Source: Parvibaculum sp. (GTDB taxonomy: Bacteria; Pseudomonadota; Alphaproteobacteria; Parvibaculales; Parvibaculaceae). Taken from it: a stretch of 35,364 bases of DNA. Position numbers and translations under genes: made by a program. Below the pieces are notes generated by a model. It did not search any database. It was not told the DNA's origin and was given only the letters and a program-made list of their open reading frames with translations. The stretch covers positions 1 through 35,364 of the forward strand of contig NZ_NYVD01000030.1 of assembly GCF_002684405.1 (NCBI RefSeq), read 5' to 3'. Below, piece after piece: positions 9,657 through 19,173 of this stretch (the stretch's first letter is position 1; each line of letters starts with the position of its first letter).

Positions 9657-10760
9657 TCAGGCCCCCTCGCTCAGTTCCACGACATCCGTCCACAGCTCGG
9701 ACGGATCGGGTTCGGGTGATGCCTGGGCGAATTCAGCCGCCTCGTTGACGGTTTTCTTGATTTCCTTGTCGATGTTTTTCAGTTCGTCCTCGCTCAGCTT
9801 ATGGTCCTCGATCAGGCGCTTCCTCACCTGTTCGATGGGATCATGCTCGGAGCGCATCTTGTTCACTTCTTCCTTCGCCCGGTATTTGGCCGGGTCGGAC
9901 ATGGAATGGCCGCGATAGCGATAGGTCATCATCTCCAGGATGTAGGGGCCCTTGCCCGCACGGCACCATTCCACCGCCTTCTGGCCCGCCTCGCGCACGG
10001 CACGGACATCCATGCCGTCCACTTCCTCACCCGGGATATTGAAGCTCAACCCGCGCTTGGAGAGGTCGGTCTGCGCCGAGGAGCGCGCCACGCTGGTGCC
10101 CATGGCATAGCGGTTGTTCTCGATCACATAGATGACCGGCAACTGCCAAAGCTCGGCCATGTTGAAGCTTTCATAGACTTGGCCCTGGTTTGCCGCGCCG
10201 TCGCCGAAGAAGGTCAGGCAGACACGATCCGTATCGTTGTACTGATTGGAGAAGGCAAGGCCCGTTCCGATGGGCACCGGGGCGCCGACGATGCCGTGGC
10301 CGCCGTAAAAATTCTTTTCGATGCTGAACATATGCATCGAGCCGCCCTTGCCTTTGGAGTAGCCCCCTTCCCGGCCGGTCAGCTCGGCCATGACGCCTTT
10401 CGGGTCCATGCCGACCGCCAGCATGTGGCCGTGGTCGCGGTAGGAGGTGACGACCTGATCGCCGTCCTCGATCGCCCCCTTCATGCCGGTGACAACAGCT
10501 TCCTGACCGATATAGAGATGGCAGAAGCCGCCGATGAGGCCCATGCCGTACATCTGGCCCGCCTTCTCCTCGAAACGGCGGATCAGCAGCATGTCGCGAT
10601 AGGCCTGCATGTCCTCATCCTTGCCGAAATCCGCAGGCGCGCTCCCGGAGGCAGACGACTTCCGGCGAGACGGATTCCTCGACGTGTTTTTGGCGGATGA
10701 AGAGGTTTTTCCGGACGTCTTTTTTCCGGAGGTTGCGCTCGTGCGGGAGCGAGTAGCCAT
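9657..10760 (-). CDS. pdhA: Pyruvate dehydrogenase E1 alpha subunit
   Basis: Thiamine-diphosphate-binding subunit of pyruvate dehydrogenase E1, 367 residues. The ThDP motif runs from GDG (186-188) to NN (215-216). [15 protein letters not shown] is the conserved loop usual in E1 alpha subunits. Residues 1-42 are a low-complexity Lys/Arg/Ser/Thr-rich extension before the E1 fold begins at [19 protein letters not shown]. Such basic tails are seen in other alphaproteobacterial PdhA proteins. The start is supported by GGAGG nine bases upstream. It heads pdhA-pdhB-pdhC-lpdA, and the 148-base gap to ftsB probably holds the operon promoter. Confidence 0.97.
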   Translation of the reverse strand: MATRSRTSATSGKKTSGKTSSSAKNTSRNPSRRKSSASGSAPADFGKDEDMQAYRDMLLIRRFEEKAGQMYGMGLIGGFCHLYIGQEAVVTGMKGAIEDGDQVVTSYRDHGHMLAVGMDPKGVMAELTGREGGYSKGKGGSMHMFSIEKNFYGGHGIVGAPVPIGTGLAFSNQYNDTDRVCLTFFGDGAANQGQVYESFNMAELWQLPVIYVIENNRYAMGTSVARSSAQTDLSKRGLSFNIPGEEVDGMDVRAVREAGQKAVEWCRAGKGPYILEMMTYRYRGHSMSDPAKYRAKEEVNKMRSEHDPIEQVRKRLIEDHKLSEDELKNIDKEIKKTVNEAAEFAQASPEPDPSELWTDVVELSEGA

Positions 10761-10867
10761 GGGGGGCGGCCTCCATATTCAGCTTTTGTGCAGCACCATG
10801 TTGCACCTGCTATTGGAGACAGCTTACCGGCTGTTCGTAAAGGTATGTTTTCAAAAAGATTTTTAAC

Positions 10868-10890
10868 GATTAACCTGATTTTGGTTAATC
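10868..10890. promoter_or_regulatory. Perfect inverted repeat upstream of pdhA
   Basis: GATTAACC at 10868-10875 and GGTTAATC at 10883-10890 form a perfect 8-bp dyad with a 7-base spacer, in the AT-rich part of the ftsB-pdhA gap. On the pdhA strand it is followed by GTTAAAAATCTTTTTG. It could be a repressor site for the pdh operon or a weak terminator for ftsB. The AT-rich stem and broken T-tract make an operator somewhat more likely. Confidence 0.4.
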
Positions 10891-10908
10891 ATGCTTCACT
10901 GCAATCGA

Positions 10909-11247
10909 TTAGCGTTTTCGGCCGGAACGATCGAGAATGATAATTTCGTTCGGATCAGCATAACCAAGCGTTGCCCGCGCCCGCTCATCGAGCAAATCGG
11001 GGTCGAGGCTTTCGGGCCGCAGAAGGGCCACGCGCCTTTCCAGACGCTCCCTTTCGCCGCGGACTTCCTTCAGCTCTCCGTGAAGCGTTTCAACCCGATC
11101 CTGAAGCGCCAGCCAGTTGATGAAGCCGTAGCGTCCATGCATCGCATGATAGGCGAAATAGGCAATCGCTATCGCGGCGACGAGCGGTACGAGCGCGTCG
11201 CGCAGACGAAGGTTCCGAGAGGGGCGAATCAGGTTCAAAGTCTCCAT
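10909..11247 (-). CDS. ftsB: Cell-division protein FtsB/DivIC-type septum formation initiator
   Basis: A 112-residue bitopic membrane protein of the septum-formation-initiator family, which joins FtsL and FtsQ in the divisome. It has a short basic cytoplasmic N-terminus, one membrane helix (about 19-36), a coiled coil (about 45-77, LQDRVETLHGELKEVRGERERLE) and the family end LDERARATLGYADPNEIIIL. Its position between eno and pdhA is the usual alphaproteobacterial arrangement. No Shine-Dalgarno precedes the ATG; instead the start codon touches a long hairpin at 11247-11282. Confidence 0.9.
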   Translation of the reverse strand: METLNLIRPSRNLRLRDALVPLVAAIAIAYFAYHAMHGRYGFINWLALQDRVETLHGELKEVRGERERLERRVALLRPESLDPDLLDERARATLGYADPNEIIILDRSGRKR

Positions 11248-11282
11248 GACCGAAAGGAATCACATCGTGATTCTTTCGGTCA
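11247..11282 (-). promoter_or_regulatory. Long imperfect hairpin ending on the ftsB start codon
   Basis: The two arms (11247-11263 and 11267-11282) pair over 16 bp with a single bulged base and a 3-base loop. On the ftsB strand the 3' arm ends within the ATG, where a ribosome-binding site would be expected. No T-tract follows, so it is a poor intrinsic terminator for eno. It could be an mRNA hairpin controlling ftsB initiation, a 3' end for eno, or a dyad for a DNA-binding protein. Confidence 0.5.
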
Positions 11283-11328
11283 AGGACTATTGACTCGCCG
11301 GAAGCGAAATGATTCTCAAACGGCTCGT

Positions 11329-12786
<1,458 letters not shown>

Positions 12787-13332
12787 TCAGTTGGCCGCCG
12801 CCATCCTGGCGGGACCATAGGCACTATCGAGCAGCCATTCGCGGTTCTGGCGGATATAGGCCAGCTGAGCCTCGACGATCGCGCGTCCCAGACCGGCCGC
12901 GAAGACCTGCCCGGCATTGCGATCCTGCTCGGCCTCCCGGCGGTCGAGATCCCCGAGTATCCGCTCCGATTCCTCGGTCTGCCGGTCCAGCAGTTCCTCG
13001 AGCCTTTCGCGCGGCAGAAACGGCGCGAAGGACAGGATGAAAAGGAATTCCGAGCGGAGCTTGTGCTTGGCCGTGCAGGTCATCAGCGCATCCAGACAGG
13101 CGCGCCTCCCCGCTTCGGTCAACTCGTAGATCTTCTTGTTCGGCCGATTGTCCTGTTCGACTTTCTCGAAGGTGACCAGCCCTTCAGTCGCCAGCTCATT
13201 CAGCGCCGGATAAAGGTTTGAAAGACTTACATCGAGCAGTTCAGAGATGTCCTGCTCCATGATTTTCTTGATGTCATAGCCAGTGGCTGGACCGCCCATC
13301 AATACGCTGAGCAGCAATTCCTTGGTGTTCAA
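12787..13332 (-). CDS. PadR-family transcriptional regulator
   Basis: A 181-residue regulator with a PadR winged-helix domain (about 4-80: LLLSVLMGGPATGYDIKK, then LDVSLSNLYPALNELATEGLV and KKIYELTEAGR) and a C-terminal helical dimerisation domain of the Vir_act_alpha_C type (about 88-175). I place the start at the TTG at 13332, preceded by GGGAGGG at seven-base spacing and giving the usual PadR N-terminus MNTKELLL. An in-frame ATG at 13362 would add ten residues but has no ribosome-binding site. It is divergent from a DUF1302 outer-membrane protein and probably represses it and itself. The inducer is unknown; PadR regulators often sense phenolic or other lipophilic compounds. Confidence 0.88.
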   Translation of the reverse strand: MNTKELLLSVLMGGPATGYDIKKIMEQDISELLDVSLSNLYPALNELATEGLVTFEKVEQDNRPNKKIYELTEAGRRACLDALMTCTAKHKLRSEFLFILSFAPFLPRERLEELLDRQTEESERILGDLDRREAEQDRNAGQVFAAGLGRAIVEAQLAYIRQNREWLLDSAYGPARMAAAN

Positions 13333-13432
13333 CCCGCTTCCCTCCCCGTCAGCAGATTTCATTTCAAAAACCGGTTTTGTCTTTGGTGTGCCCTCCCGGC
13401 ACTTGCCTCGTGAGTTATTTGTCTATATCGGG

Positions 13433-13464
13433 TTCATATATAGGTTTTTTAGACCTAGAATGAA
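13433..13464. promoter_or_regulatory. Candidate PadR operator, two-tier dyad
   Basis: Outer arms TTCAT (13433-13437) and ATGAA (13460-13464) enclose inner arms TAGGT (13441-13445) and ACCTA (13453-13457), which are seven bases apart. The whole is nearly symmetric about 13449. It lies in the AT-rich centre of the padR/DUF1302 divergent region, where an autoregulatory PadR dimer would be expected to bind. Assignment to PadR is inference from position. Confidence 0.5.
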
Positions 13465-13498
13465 TAGATATATAACAGATTGACCACACGACGTATCA

Positions 13499-13519
13499 CT
13501 CCTCCTCCTCCTCCTCCTC
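13499..13519. repeat. CTC trinucleotide repeat, seven copies
   Basis: Seven uninterrupted CTC units lie in the untranslated region upstream of the DUF1302 gene. Because the tract is non-coding, length changes would alter spacing or leader structure, not reading frame. Whether it varies cannot be told from one sequence. Confidence 0.85.
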
Positions 13520-13617
13520 GATCGTCAAGGTCAGCATCCCTCACCACCTCGTAGCCGGCTCCGGCGGGGCCGGCTGCATACTTTACCCAACCGCCGATAG
13601 GGAACGCTAACAGGGAA

Positions 13618-13634
13618 CTCCTAGCAGCTAGGGG
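13618..13634 (+). promoter_or_regulatory. Small hairpin overlapping the DUF1302 ribosome-binding site
   Basis: CCTAG (13620-13624) pairs with CTAGG (13628-13632) across a CAG loop, and 13618 with 13634 extends it past a wobble pair. The 3' arm includes the first Gs of AGGGGGG, the Shine-Dalgarno of the gene starting at 13644. The stem could partly mask initiation. Confidence 0.4.
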
Positions 13635-13643
13635 GGTAACAAT

Positions 13644-15608
13644 ATGAAATTACGGGTACTTAGCGGGTCTGTCACCCGCGAAGATCGGCGGAGTACGTTG
13701 CTTTCCGCAATATTCGCCGCCTCAGCGCTTCTTGCCGCTACGTTTTCCGGGGCCGCACATGCCGAGGAATTCAAGTTCGGCGACCTCAGCATTTCGACCG
13801 CAACCACGCTGAAAGCCGGTGTGACCATGCGTGCAAGCGCGCGCGACTGCCGCCATGTGAACTCCAAGAACGGCGGCTGTGTGCAGGGCGACGGCGCCGG
13901 TACCGGCATGAACTCCGACAATGGCAATCTGAACTTCGGCCCGGGCGACATCACCAGCGCCACGGTTCGCGCCACGATGGACATTTCCGGCAAGTGGAAG
14001 AATTACGGCTTCTTCGTCCGTCCGACCGCCTTCTACGACCAGGTCTATGCCGCCAACAACATGGACTTCTACGACCTGACGCCAACGGCGCAGGGTGTGG
14101 CGAACGGCGAAGCGAAGATTCTCGATGCCTATGTCTATGGCTCCTTCGACATCGCCGGCCACCAGACCACCATCCGCTTCGGCAAGCAGGTGCTGAACTG
14201 GGGCGAAAGCCTGTTCATTCAGGGCGGCGTCAACAGCTTCCAGGCCGCCGACGTGACGGCGATCCGCGCGCCCGGTTCGGAACTGCGCGAAGGCTACACG
14301 GCCATGCCGATGCTGGTCTTCCAGACCGCGCTGACGCCGGATATCAGCCTTGAGGCTTTCTGGCAGTTCGCCTATTCGATCACGCGCCTCGATCCGGCCG
14401 GTTCGTTCTTCTCCACGGACGACATTACGGGACCGGGCTCTCTGCCCTCGGTCCTGAACGCCAATTTCGACGATCCGCAGAACTGCGCACCGGACGGCTC
14501 GTATAATCCGGCGGACTACCTCAACCCGAACAGCAACCCGATCTGTCTGGATCGCACGGCGGATCGCGGTCAGGACTCCACCAACCAGTTCGGCGCCGCG
14601 CTGCACTATTACGCAGCCGATGTCGGCATGGGAACGGATTTCGGTCTCTACTACATCCGCTTTTCCAGCCGTCTTCCCTATCTTGGCTTCACCAATGGCC
14701 CGACGGACTTCCAGACGACCTGCGACACGCTCGCCGGTACGCCGGGCGCTTGCTCTGTGCCTGCTGTCGCCGCCAGCATTGCCCCTCTCGCCTTTGCCAT
14801 CGGTGCCAACCAGGCAACCTACTTCTACGACTTCCCGACCATCGAGACGATCGGCGCGAGCTTCAACACCACGATCGGCACCACTGCCGTGGCCGGCGAG
14901 CTGACCTTCTCGCCGAAGATGCCCTTCGGTATCAACGACAGTGCAATGAACGCTTCCCAGATCGACGGTCTGGGTGCGACCGATCCGCTCGCCGACGCCA
15001 ATGGCTTGCCGAACGGTCCGATCAGCCTGCTTCCGTTCAATCCCGGTGCAGGTCAGTCGACGCTCTCGCATATCGACCTCGATGCCTATCAGGGACAGTT
15101 CAACACGATCGACGCCTTCTCCTCGACGGATCTGATCCCGTCGACGCTGGGCGCCGACAGCGGCTACTTCCTGTTCAACATGGGCTTCGTCTATGTGCCG
15201 AACGCAGACAAATATCCGCTGAACCGTGGCGGCGCGGAAGGTGGCTATCCGAATGTTACCGGTGCTGCCATCCTTCAAGGCTCGCCCTTTGCCACCAACC
15301 CGCAATATGCGACGGAGTGGTCGACGGGCTATGTGATGCGTCTGGGCGTGGACTACAACAACGCCTTCAATACGCCCTTCACCGTGTCGCCCTATCTGGC
15401 ATGGCGCCAGGACCTCACCGGCTGGTCGCCCGGCCCGAACACGGCCAACTACCAGCAGGGCCTGAAACAGGTCGGTATCGGTGTCGGCATCGACTACCAG
15501 AGCTCATGGCGCGCGAACCTCGCCTATGTGAACACGTTCTCGAACGACTGGACGGTGACGATGACCGACCGCGATTACGTGCAGGCGAGCATCTCCTACG
15601 CGTTCTGA
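13644..15608 (+). CDS. DUF1302 family outer-membrane protein
   Basis: A 654-residue secreted outer-membrane beta-barrel protein of the DUF1302 family, often found beside genes for uptake or breakdown of hydrophobic compounds. A signal peptide is evident (hydrophobic 18-36, cleavage after AHA at 38-40). [20 protein letters not shown] (178-197) is the family's most recognisable block, and alternating aromatic strands run to a terminal ISYAF with the C-terminal Phe expected of a BAM substrate. Six cysteines remain after cleavage, in three close pairs (69/79, 281/301, 360/370). The start follows AGGGGGG. It is divergent from a PadR regulator and ends in a strong terminator, so it is a single-gene unit. 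Substrate unknown. Confidence 0.88.
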   Translation: MKLRVLSGSVTREDRRSTLLSAIFAASALLAATFSGAAHAEEFKFGDLSISTATTLKAGVTMRASARDCRHVNSKNGGCVQGDGAGTGMNSDNGNLNFGPGDITSATVRATMDISGKWKNYGFFVRPTAFYDQVYAANNMDFYDLTPTAQGVANGEAKILDAYVYGSFDIAGHQTTIRFGKQVLNWGESLFIQGGVNSFQAADVTAIRAPGSELREGYTAMPMLVFQTALTPDISLEAFWQFAYSITRLDPAGSFFSTDDITGPGSLPSVLNANFDDPQNCAPDGSYNPADYLNPNSNPICLDRTADRGQDSTNQFGAALHYYAADVGMGTDFGLYYIRFSSRLPYLGFTNGPTDFQTTCDTLAGTPGACSVPAVAASIAPLAFAIGANQATYFYDFPTIETIGASFNTTIGTTAVAGELTFSPKMPFGINDSAMNASQIDGLGATDPLADANGLPNGPISLLPFNPGAGQSTLSHIDLDAYQGQFNTIDAFSSTDLIPSTLGADSGYFLFNMGFVYVPNADKYPLNRGGAEGGYPNVTGAAILQGSPFATNPQYATEWSTGYVMRLGVDYNNAFNTPFTVSPYLAWRQDLTGWSPGPNTANYQQGLKQVGIGVGIDYQSSWRANLAYVNTFSNDWTVTMTDRDYVQASISYAF

Positions 15609-15629
15609 TCCCCGGATCGGGCCACGACC

Positions 15630-15663
15630 AACCCCGGGGGCTTCCGCCTCCGGGGTTTTTCTT
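15630..15663 (+). terminator. Intrinsic terminator of the DUF1302 gene
   Basis: AACCCCGGGGGC (15630-15641) pairs with GCCTCCGGGGTT (15646-15657) over 12 bp with one G-T wobble and a TTCC loop, followed by a T-rich tract to 15663. It lies 22 bases after the stop codon. Confidence 0.92.
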
Positions 15664-15747
15664 TTCCGGCACGCGCTTGACGCTGGGGCGAGGCTGCTGT
15701 TCAACACCTCGATCCCGGCCTGTACGGCCCTCACGCATCGAAAGAAA

Positions 15748-16476
15748 ATGGCTCAGACCCCGCAAAAACCGGACAAGGCTCTCGTTCTCTTTTCCGGCGG
15801 ACAGGATTCGACCGTCTGCCTGGCCTGGGCGCTGGCGCGCTATGAGAAGGTGGAGACCATCGGCTTCGATTACGGCCAGAGCCACAAGGTGGAGCTGGAA
15901 TGCCGTGAGCGGGTGCGTGAGCGGCTCTGCGAGCTGTTTCCCGATTGGGCTGCCCGGCTCGGGCCGGATCACATGCTCGACCTCACCACGCTGGGCGCCA
16001 TCAGCGACACGGCGCTGACACGCGAAGCCGAAATCGAGATGGGAGAGGACGGCCTGCCGACCACTTTCGTGCCGGGCCGTAACCTGCTCTTCCTCACCTA
16101 TGCCGCCGCGCTGGGCTATCGCCGGGGCGCCTTCACGCTGGTGGGCGGGATGTGCGAGACCGATTATTCCGGCTATCCGGATTGCCGGGACGAGACCATG
16201 CGCTCACTCCAGCAGTCGCTGTCTCTCGGCATGGCAAAGCCCTACACCATCGAAACGCCCCTGATGTGGATCGACAAGGCGGCCACATGGGCTCTGGCGG
16301 AAGAGCTGGGCGGCAAGGCACTGGTGGAGCTCATTATCGAGGACACCCATACATGCTACCGGGGCAACCGTCGCCAGCGGCATGACTGGGGCTATGGATG
16401 CGGCACCTGCCCTGCCTGCGAGCTTCGCGCGTCGGGCTATGAGAAATGGCGCGCCGCGCAGGCCGCAGGGCGGTAA
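15748..16476 (+). CDS. queC: 7-cyano-7-deazaguanine synthase
   Basis: QueC converts 7-carboxy-7-deazaguanine to preQ0 using ATP and ammonia, for tRNA queuosine. The 242-residue protein has the PP-loop SGGQDST at 16-22, [15 protein letters not shown] in the middle, and a C-terminal zinc site built from CYRG followed by CGTCPAC. It is the first gene of queC-queE-queD-queF. The start is the only sensible Met ahead of the PP-loop; AAAGAAA precedes it but no good Shine-Dalgarno does. The 84 bases after the upstream terminator should hold the operon promoter, which I cannot define. Confidence 0.96.
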   Translation: MAQTPQKPDKALVLFSGGQDSTVCLAWALARYEKVETIGFDYGQSHKVELECRERVRERLCELFPDWAARLGPDHMLDLTTLGAISDTALTREAEIEMGEDGLPTTFVPGRNLLFLTYAAALGYRRGAFTLVGGMCETDYSGYPDCRDETMRSLQQSLSLGMAKPYTIETPLMWIDKAATWALAEELGGKALVELIIEDTHTCYRGNRRQRHDWGYGCGTCPACELRASGYEKWRAAQAAGR

Positions 16477-16487
16477 AGGCGGGGTCC

Positions 16488-17120
16488 ATGTATTCGGTGA
16501 AGGAACTTTTCTACACGCTTCAGGGTGAAGGCGCGCAGGCCGGCAGGCCCGCCGTTTTCTGCCGTTTTGCGGGCTGCAATCTCTGGTCCGGGCGCGAGCA
16601 GGACCGCGAAAGCGCGCAATGCACCTTCTGCGACACGGATTTCGTCGGCACGGACGGCCCCGGCGGCGGTAAATTCAAAACAGCCGATGAGCTTGCCGAT
16701 GCCGTCGCCGCGGCGTGGGAAGGCGACACCGACGACACACGCTATGTCGTCTGCACTGGCGGCGAGCCGCTGCTTCAACTTGACAGCGAGGCCATTGCTG
16801 CGCTTCATGCGCGCGGTTTCGAGATCGCCATCGAGACCAATGGTACGCTGAAGGCCCCTGAAGGGATCGACTGGATTTGCGTGAGCCCCAAGGCGGACGC
16901 CCCGCTGGCGCAGCTCACGGGCGCCGAATTGAAGCTGGTCTTTCCGCAGGCCGCCGCCATGCCGGAACGCTTCGAAACGCTCGCCTTTCGGCATTTTTAT
17001 CTGCAGCCGATGGACGGCCCCGACCGCGAAGCGAACACCCAGGCCGCCACAGCGTATTGCCTCAAGCATCCGAAGTGGAAGCTGAGCCTGCAAACACACA
17101 AGATGATCGGTATTCCGTAA
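16488..17120 (+). CDS. queE: 7-carboxy-7-deazaguanine synthase
   Basis: QueE is a radical-SAM enzyme that contracts carboxytetrahydropterin to 7-carboxy-7-deazaguanine. The 210-residue protein starts YSVKELFYTLQGEG and has the unusual cluster motif C-X14-C-X2-C (Cys30, Cys45, Cys48) found in proteobacterial QueE instead of C-X3-C-X2-C. VCTGGEPLLQ follows. The ATG at 16488 is preferred to an in-frame ATG at 16446, which would overlap queC by 31 bases; AAGGCGGGG lies upstream of 16488. Its stop overlaps the queD start (TAATG). Confidence 0.95.
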   Translation: MYSVKELFYTLQGEGAQAGRPAVFCRFAGCNLWSGREQDRESAQCTFCDTDFVGTDGPGGGKFKTADELADAVAAAWEGDTDDTRYVVCTGGEPLLQLDSEAIAALHARGFEIAIETNGTLKAPEGIDWICVSPKADAPLAQLTGAELKLVFPQAAAMPERFETLAFRHFYLQPMDGPDREANTQAATAYCLKHPKWKLSLQTHKMIGIP

Positions 17121-17491
17121 TGCGTATCTATAAGGAATTCATGTTCGACGCGGCGCATTACCTTCCTTATGCGGAGGAAGGTCATCCGAACCGCAGAATG
17201 CACGGACATTCGTTCCGCGTCGTCGTCTGGCTGGAGGGCAAACCCGATCCGGCGACGGGGCTCGTTCGCCATTTCGAGGATGTAGAACGCGAGTTGATGA
17301 AGGTGCGCGGCGAGCTGGACCATCACCTGCTGAACGAGATCGAGGGCCTTGAATTTCCGACGCTGGAAAAGATTTCAGCCTGGATCTGGAATAAGCTCAA
17401 AGGCCCGCTTCCGGAGGTCGCCCGCATCGAGATCCATCGCGCCTCCTGCAATGAAGGCTGCGTCTATGACGGGCCGGAGGACAAGGCATGA
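17120..17491 (+). CDS. queD: 6-carboxytetrahydropterin synthase family protein
   Basis: QueD makes 6-carboxytetrahydropterin from dihydroneopterin triphosphate. The 123-residue protein has the zinc ligands His13 (FDAAHYLP) and His28/His30 (MHGHSF), the LDHHLLN block, and the ending [14 protein letters not shown]. The position equal to E. coli QueD Cys27, the catalytic cysteine in GHKCGRLHGH, is Asn24 here ([10 protein letters not shown]). This may be a lineage variant. The start overlaps the queE stop by one base and the end overlaps queF (ATGA), so it is firmly inside the operon. Confidence 0.92.
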   Translation: MRIYKEFMFDAAHYLPYAEEGHPNRRMHGHSFRVVVWLEGKPDPATGLVRHFEDVERELMKVRGELDHHLLNEIEGLEFPTLEKISAWIWNKLKGPLPEVARIEIHRASCNEGCVYDGPEDKA

Positions 17492-17955
17492 GCAAGAAAA
17501 ACGACCCTCACGTCGTGACGCAGCTCGGACAAAACGTGGCGCCAGCGGCCTCGCCCGAGGACGCGCAGCTGGAACGGGTGCCCAATCCTCATCCCGACAC
17601 GGACTATATCGCCCGCTTCACCGCGCCTGAATTCACCTCCCTCTGCCCCGTGACCGGGCAGCCGGATTTTGCGCATCTGGTGATCGACTATGCGCCGGGC
17701 AAATGGCTGGTGGAGTCCAAATCACTCAAGCTCTATTTCCAGTCCTTCCGCAATCACGGGGCCTTCCATGAGGATTGCACCGTCGCCATCGGCAAACGGC
17801 TCAACACGCTGCTGAAACCGAAATGGCTCAGGATCGGCGGCTACTGGTATCCGCGCGGCGGCATCCCCATCGACGTCTTCTGGCAGACGGGCAAGCTGCC
17901 GGAAGGTGTGTGGGTGCCGGACCAGGGCGTGCAGCCCTATCGCGGCAGAGGCTGA
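17488..17955 (+). CDS. queF: NADPH-dependent 7-cyano-7-deazaguanine reductase
   Basis: QueF reduces preQ0 to preQ1, the base that TGT inserts into tRNA. At 155 residues it is the short unimodular type. [10 protein letters not shown] supplies the nucleophile Cys53 and the acid Asp60, and [20 protein letters not shown] (75-94) is the QueF signature. Its ATG overlaps the queD stop. It completes a pathway set (E, D, C, F) that lacks only FolE in this window. It ends 18 bases from the convergent acyltransferase gene with no clear terminator between. Confidence 0.96.
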   Translation: MSKKNDPHVVTQLGQNVAPAASPEDAQLERVPNPHPDTDYIARFTAPEFTSLCPVTGQPDFAHLVIDYAPGKWLVESKSLKLYFQSFRNHGAFHEDCTVAIGKRLNTLLKPKWLRIGGYWYPRGGIPIDVFWQTGKLPEGVWVPDQGVQPYRGRG

Positions 17956-17973
17956 GGCCAGGCCGGGTCTAGT

Positions 17974-18936
17974 CTAGTAGGCGATCCGGAACCTGTCCGA
18001 CGGCTTCCCCTCATCGGGCGGCAATATCTCCCTCGGGGGATCGAGTTGCAGCCGCCGTGCGAGGCGTGGGCCGTAATTGGCCGGAACTTCACGCCCGCCC
18101 AGGCTGTAGGTCAGGTCGCGCAGATGCTGCGCCAGCGCATACCGATCCCGGATATGGGCGATTTCCTCATAGGGAATAACGTCGCCTATCTGGACGGATA
18201 AAGATCCGCCCATCTGCTTTCGCACCTCCCTAAACAGAAGCGCGATGCGCAAGGTGGCGCTGAGATGGCTTGCCGCATGGAAGGCCCAGCCATTTTCTCC
18301 CTCGAAATACAGGGGCACCACGCTCGCCCGCGATTTCTGGATGAGCTGCGAGACGAAGGGCTTCCAGGCGGGATCGAAGGCCGGCAAACGGGAGAAGGCG
18401 CGCATCCGCGTCGAGACGGTCCCGCCGGGAAAGAGGATCAGGGTCCCGCCCTCGGCAAGGGTGCGGCGGGCCTCCGCCCGGGTCCGCAGATTCGTGGCCA
18501 TTGCGTCGCGCGTCAGACGGAAGTCGATCGGCAGAGAATTCAGCCGCATCTCTTCCGGGCCGGTCAGAAGCGAGTTGATCAGGATCCGAAAGTCGCCGCG
18601 CGCGCGACCGGCGAGCACACAGGCGCCGATCCCGTCCAGCACGCCATAAGAGTGATTTGAGACGAAGATGAGCGGTCCCTCTTTCGGGATCGCGGCAAGC
18701 CTTGCTTCGTCATAAGCCAGCCGCAGACGCAGAAGACGCAGCCCCGCCTCGAAAAACGGCTCCTCAGGCCTCGGCGCAGCCCGGTTGCGCAGGTAGAGCT
18801 GCATAAGCTCCCGCTGGCCCACCAGACGTTCGATCGTCCGGATGGTTTTCCGCCTCAATGCACTGTCGCCGGGCGCCACGAAACTGAACTGGTCCTCCAG
18901 TCCAGGGGGCAACGCCAACTCCGCTTCATCGCTCAT
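17974..18936 (-). CDS. Lysophospholipid acyltransferase family protein (PlsC-like)
   Basis: A 320-residue acyltransferase of the PlsC superfamily, which transfers acyl groups to glycerol- or ornithine-type lipid acceptors at the membrane. Motif I is SNHSYGVLDG with His95 and Asp101 (H-X5-D, as in the subfamily with NHPFGGLDG-like motifs), and motif III is LFPGGTVST. N-terminal residues 1-60 are not part of the catalytic core. The exact acceptor is unknown. It is convergent with queF and divergent from a histidine kinase. Confidence 0.85.
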   Translation of the reverse strand: MSDEAELALPPGLEDQFSFVAPGDSALRRKTIRTIERLVGQRELMQLYLRNRAAPRPEEPFFEAGLRLLRLRLAYDEARLAAIPKEGPLIFVSNHSYGVLDGIGACVLAGRARGDFRILINSLLTGPEEMRLNSLPIDFRLTRDAMATNLRTRAEARRTLAEGGTLILFPGGTVSTRMRAFSRLPAFDPAWKPFVSQLIQKSRASVVPLYFEGENGWAFHAASHLSATLRIALLFREVRKQMGGSLSVQIGDVIPYEEIAHIRDRYALAQHLRDLTYSLGGREVPANYGPRLARRLQLDPPREILPPDEGKPSDRFRIAY

Positions 18937-19093
18937 GAGAAAAAACTGCCCGCCCGAGGCGACATATTTGTGTCGGCAAACGTATTTCCGCTCTCACGCC
19001 GCCGTCGCACCGGACAAGGCGCGCATTCACAAACAGATGCAAAGATTCGTGCGCCGGGCCCAAGCATGTGTCAGTTAAAAAATACCTATTTTA

Positions 19094-19109
19094 GTAAAGA
19101 TTACTTTAC
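19094..19109. promoter_or_regulatory. Perfect inverted repeat in the acyltransferase / histidine-kinase divergent gap
   Basis: GTAAAG (19094-19099) and CTTTAC (19104-19109) form a perfect 6-bp dyad around ATTA, in the AT-rich part of a 237-base divergent intergenic region. It lies about 65 bases before the kinase start and could be an operator. The rest of the gap shows no clear promoter. Confidence 0.35.
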
Positions 19110-19173
19110 GCCTCACGCCGCAATGTAACACGGCAAAACTTGCCTACCCGAGATTCCGGGAGCCGAAAGAGCC

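Larger units (their letters stand above)
13333..13643. promoter_or_regulatory. Divergent control region between the PadR gene and the DUF1302 gene
   Basis: A 311-base non-coding stretch. From left to right it holds a perfect 12-bp palindrome AAAACCGGTTTT (13367-13378), an AT-rich core with the main dyad (13433-13464), seven CTC repeats (13499-13519), a GC-rich hairpin (AGCCGGC 13553-13559 with GCCGGCT 13569-13575), and a small hairpin touching the DUF1302 ribosome-binding site. No convincing -35/-10 pair is visible for either gene, although the AT-rich core is the obvious place for them. Confidence 0.65.

Noticed and set aside
10860-10890. CtrA boxes (TTAA-N7-TTAA) near the pdhA promoter
   Set aside because: Several TTAA words are present, but the spacings I find are 3 and 11 bases, not 7.
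15664-15747. A preQ1 riboswitch upstream of queC
   Set aside because: The 84 bases between the terminator and queC lack the C-rich loop and A-rich tail of preQ1 class I and show no class II fold that I recognise. Only a weak TTGACG promoter-like box is present.
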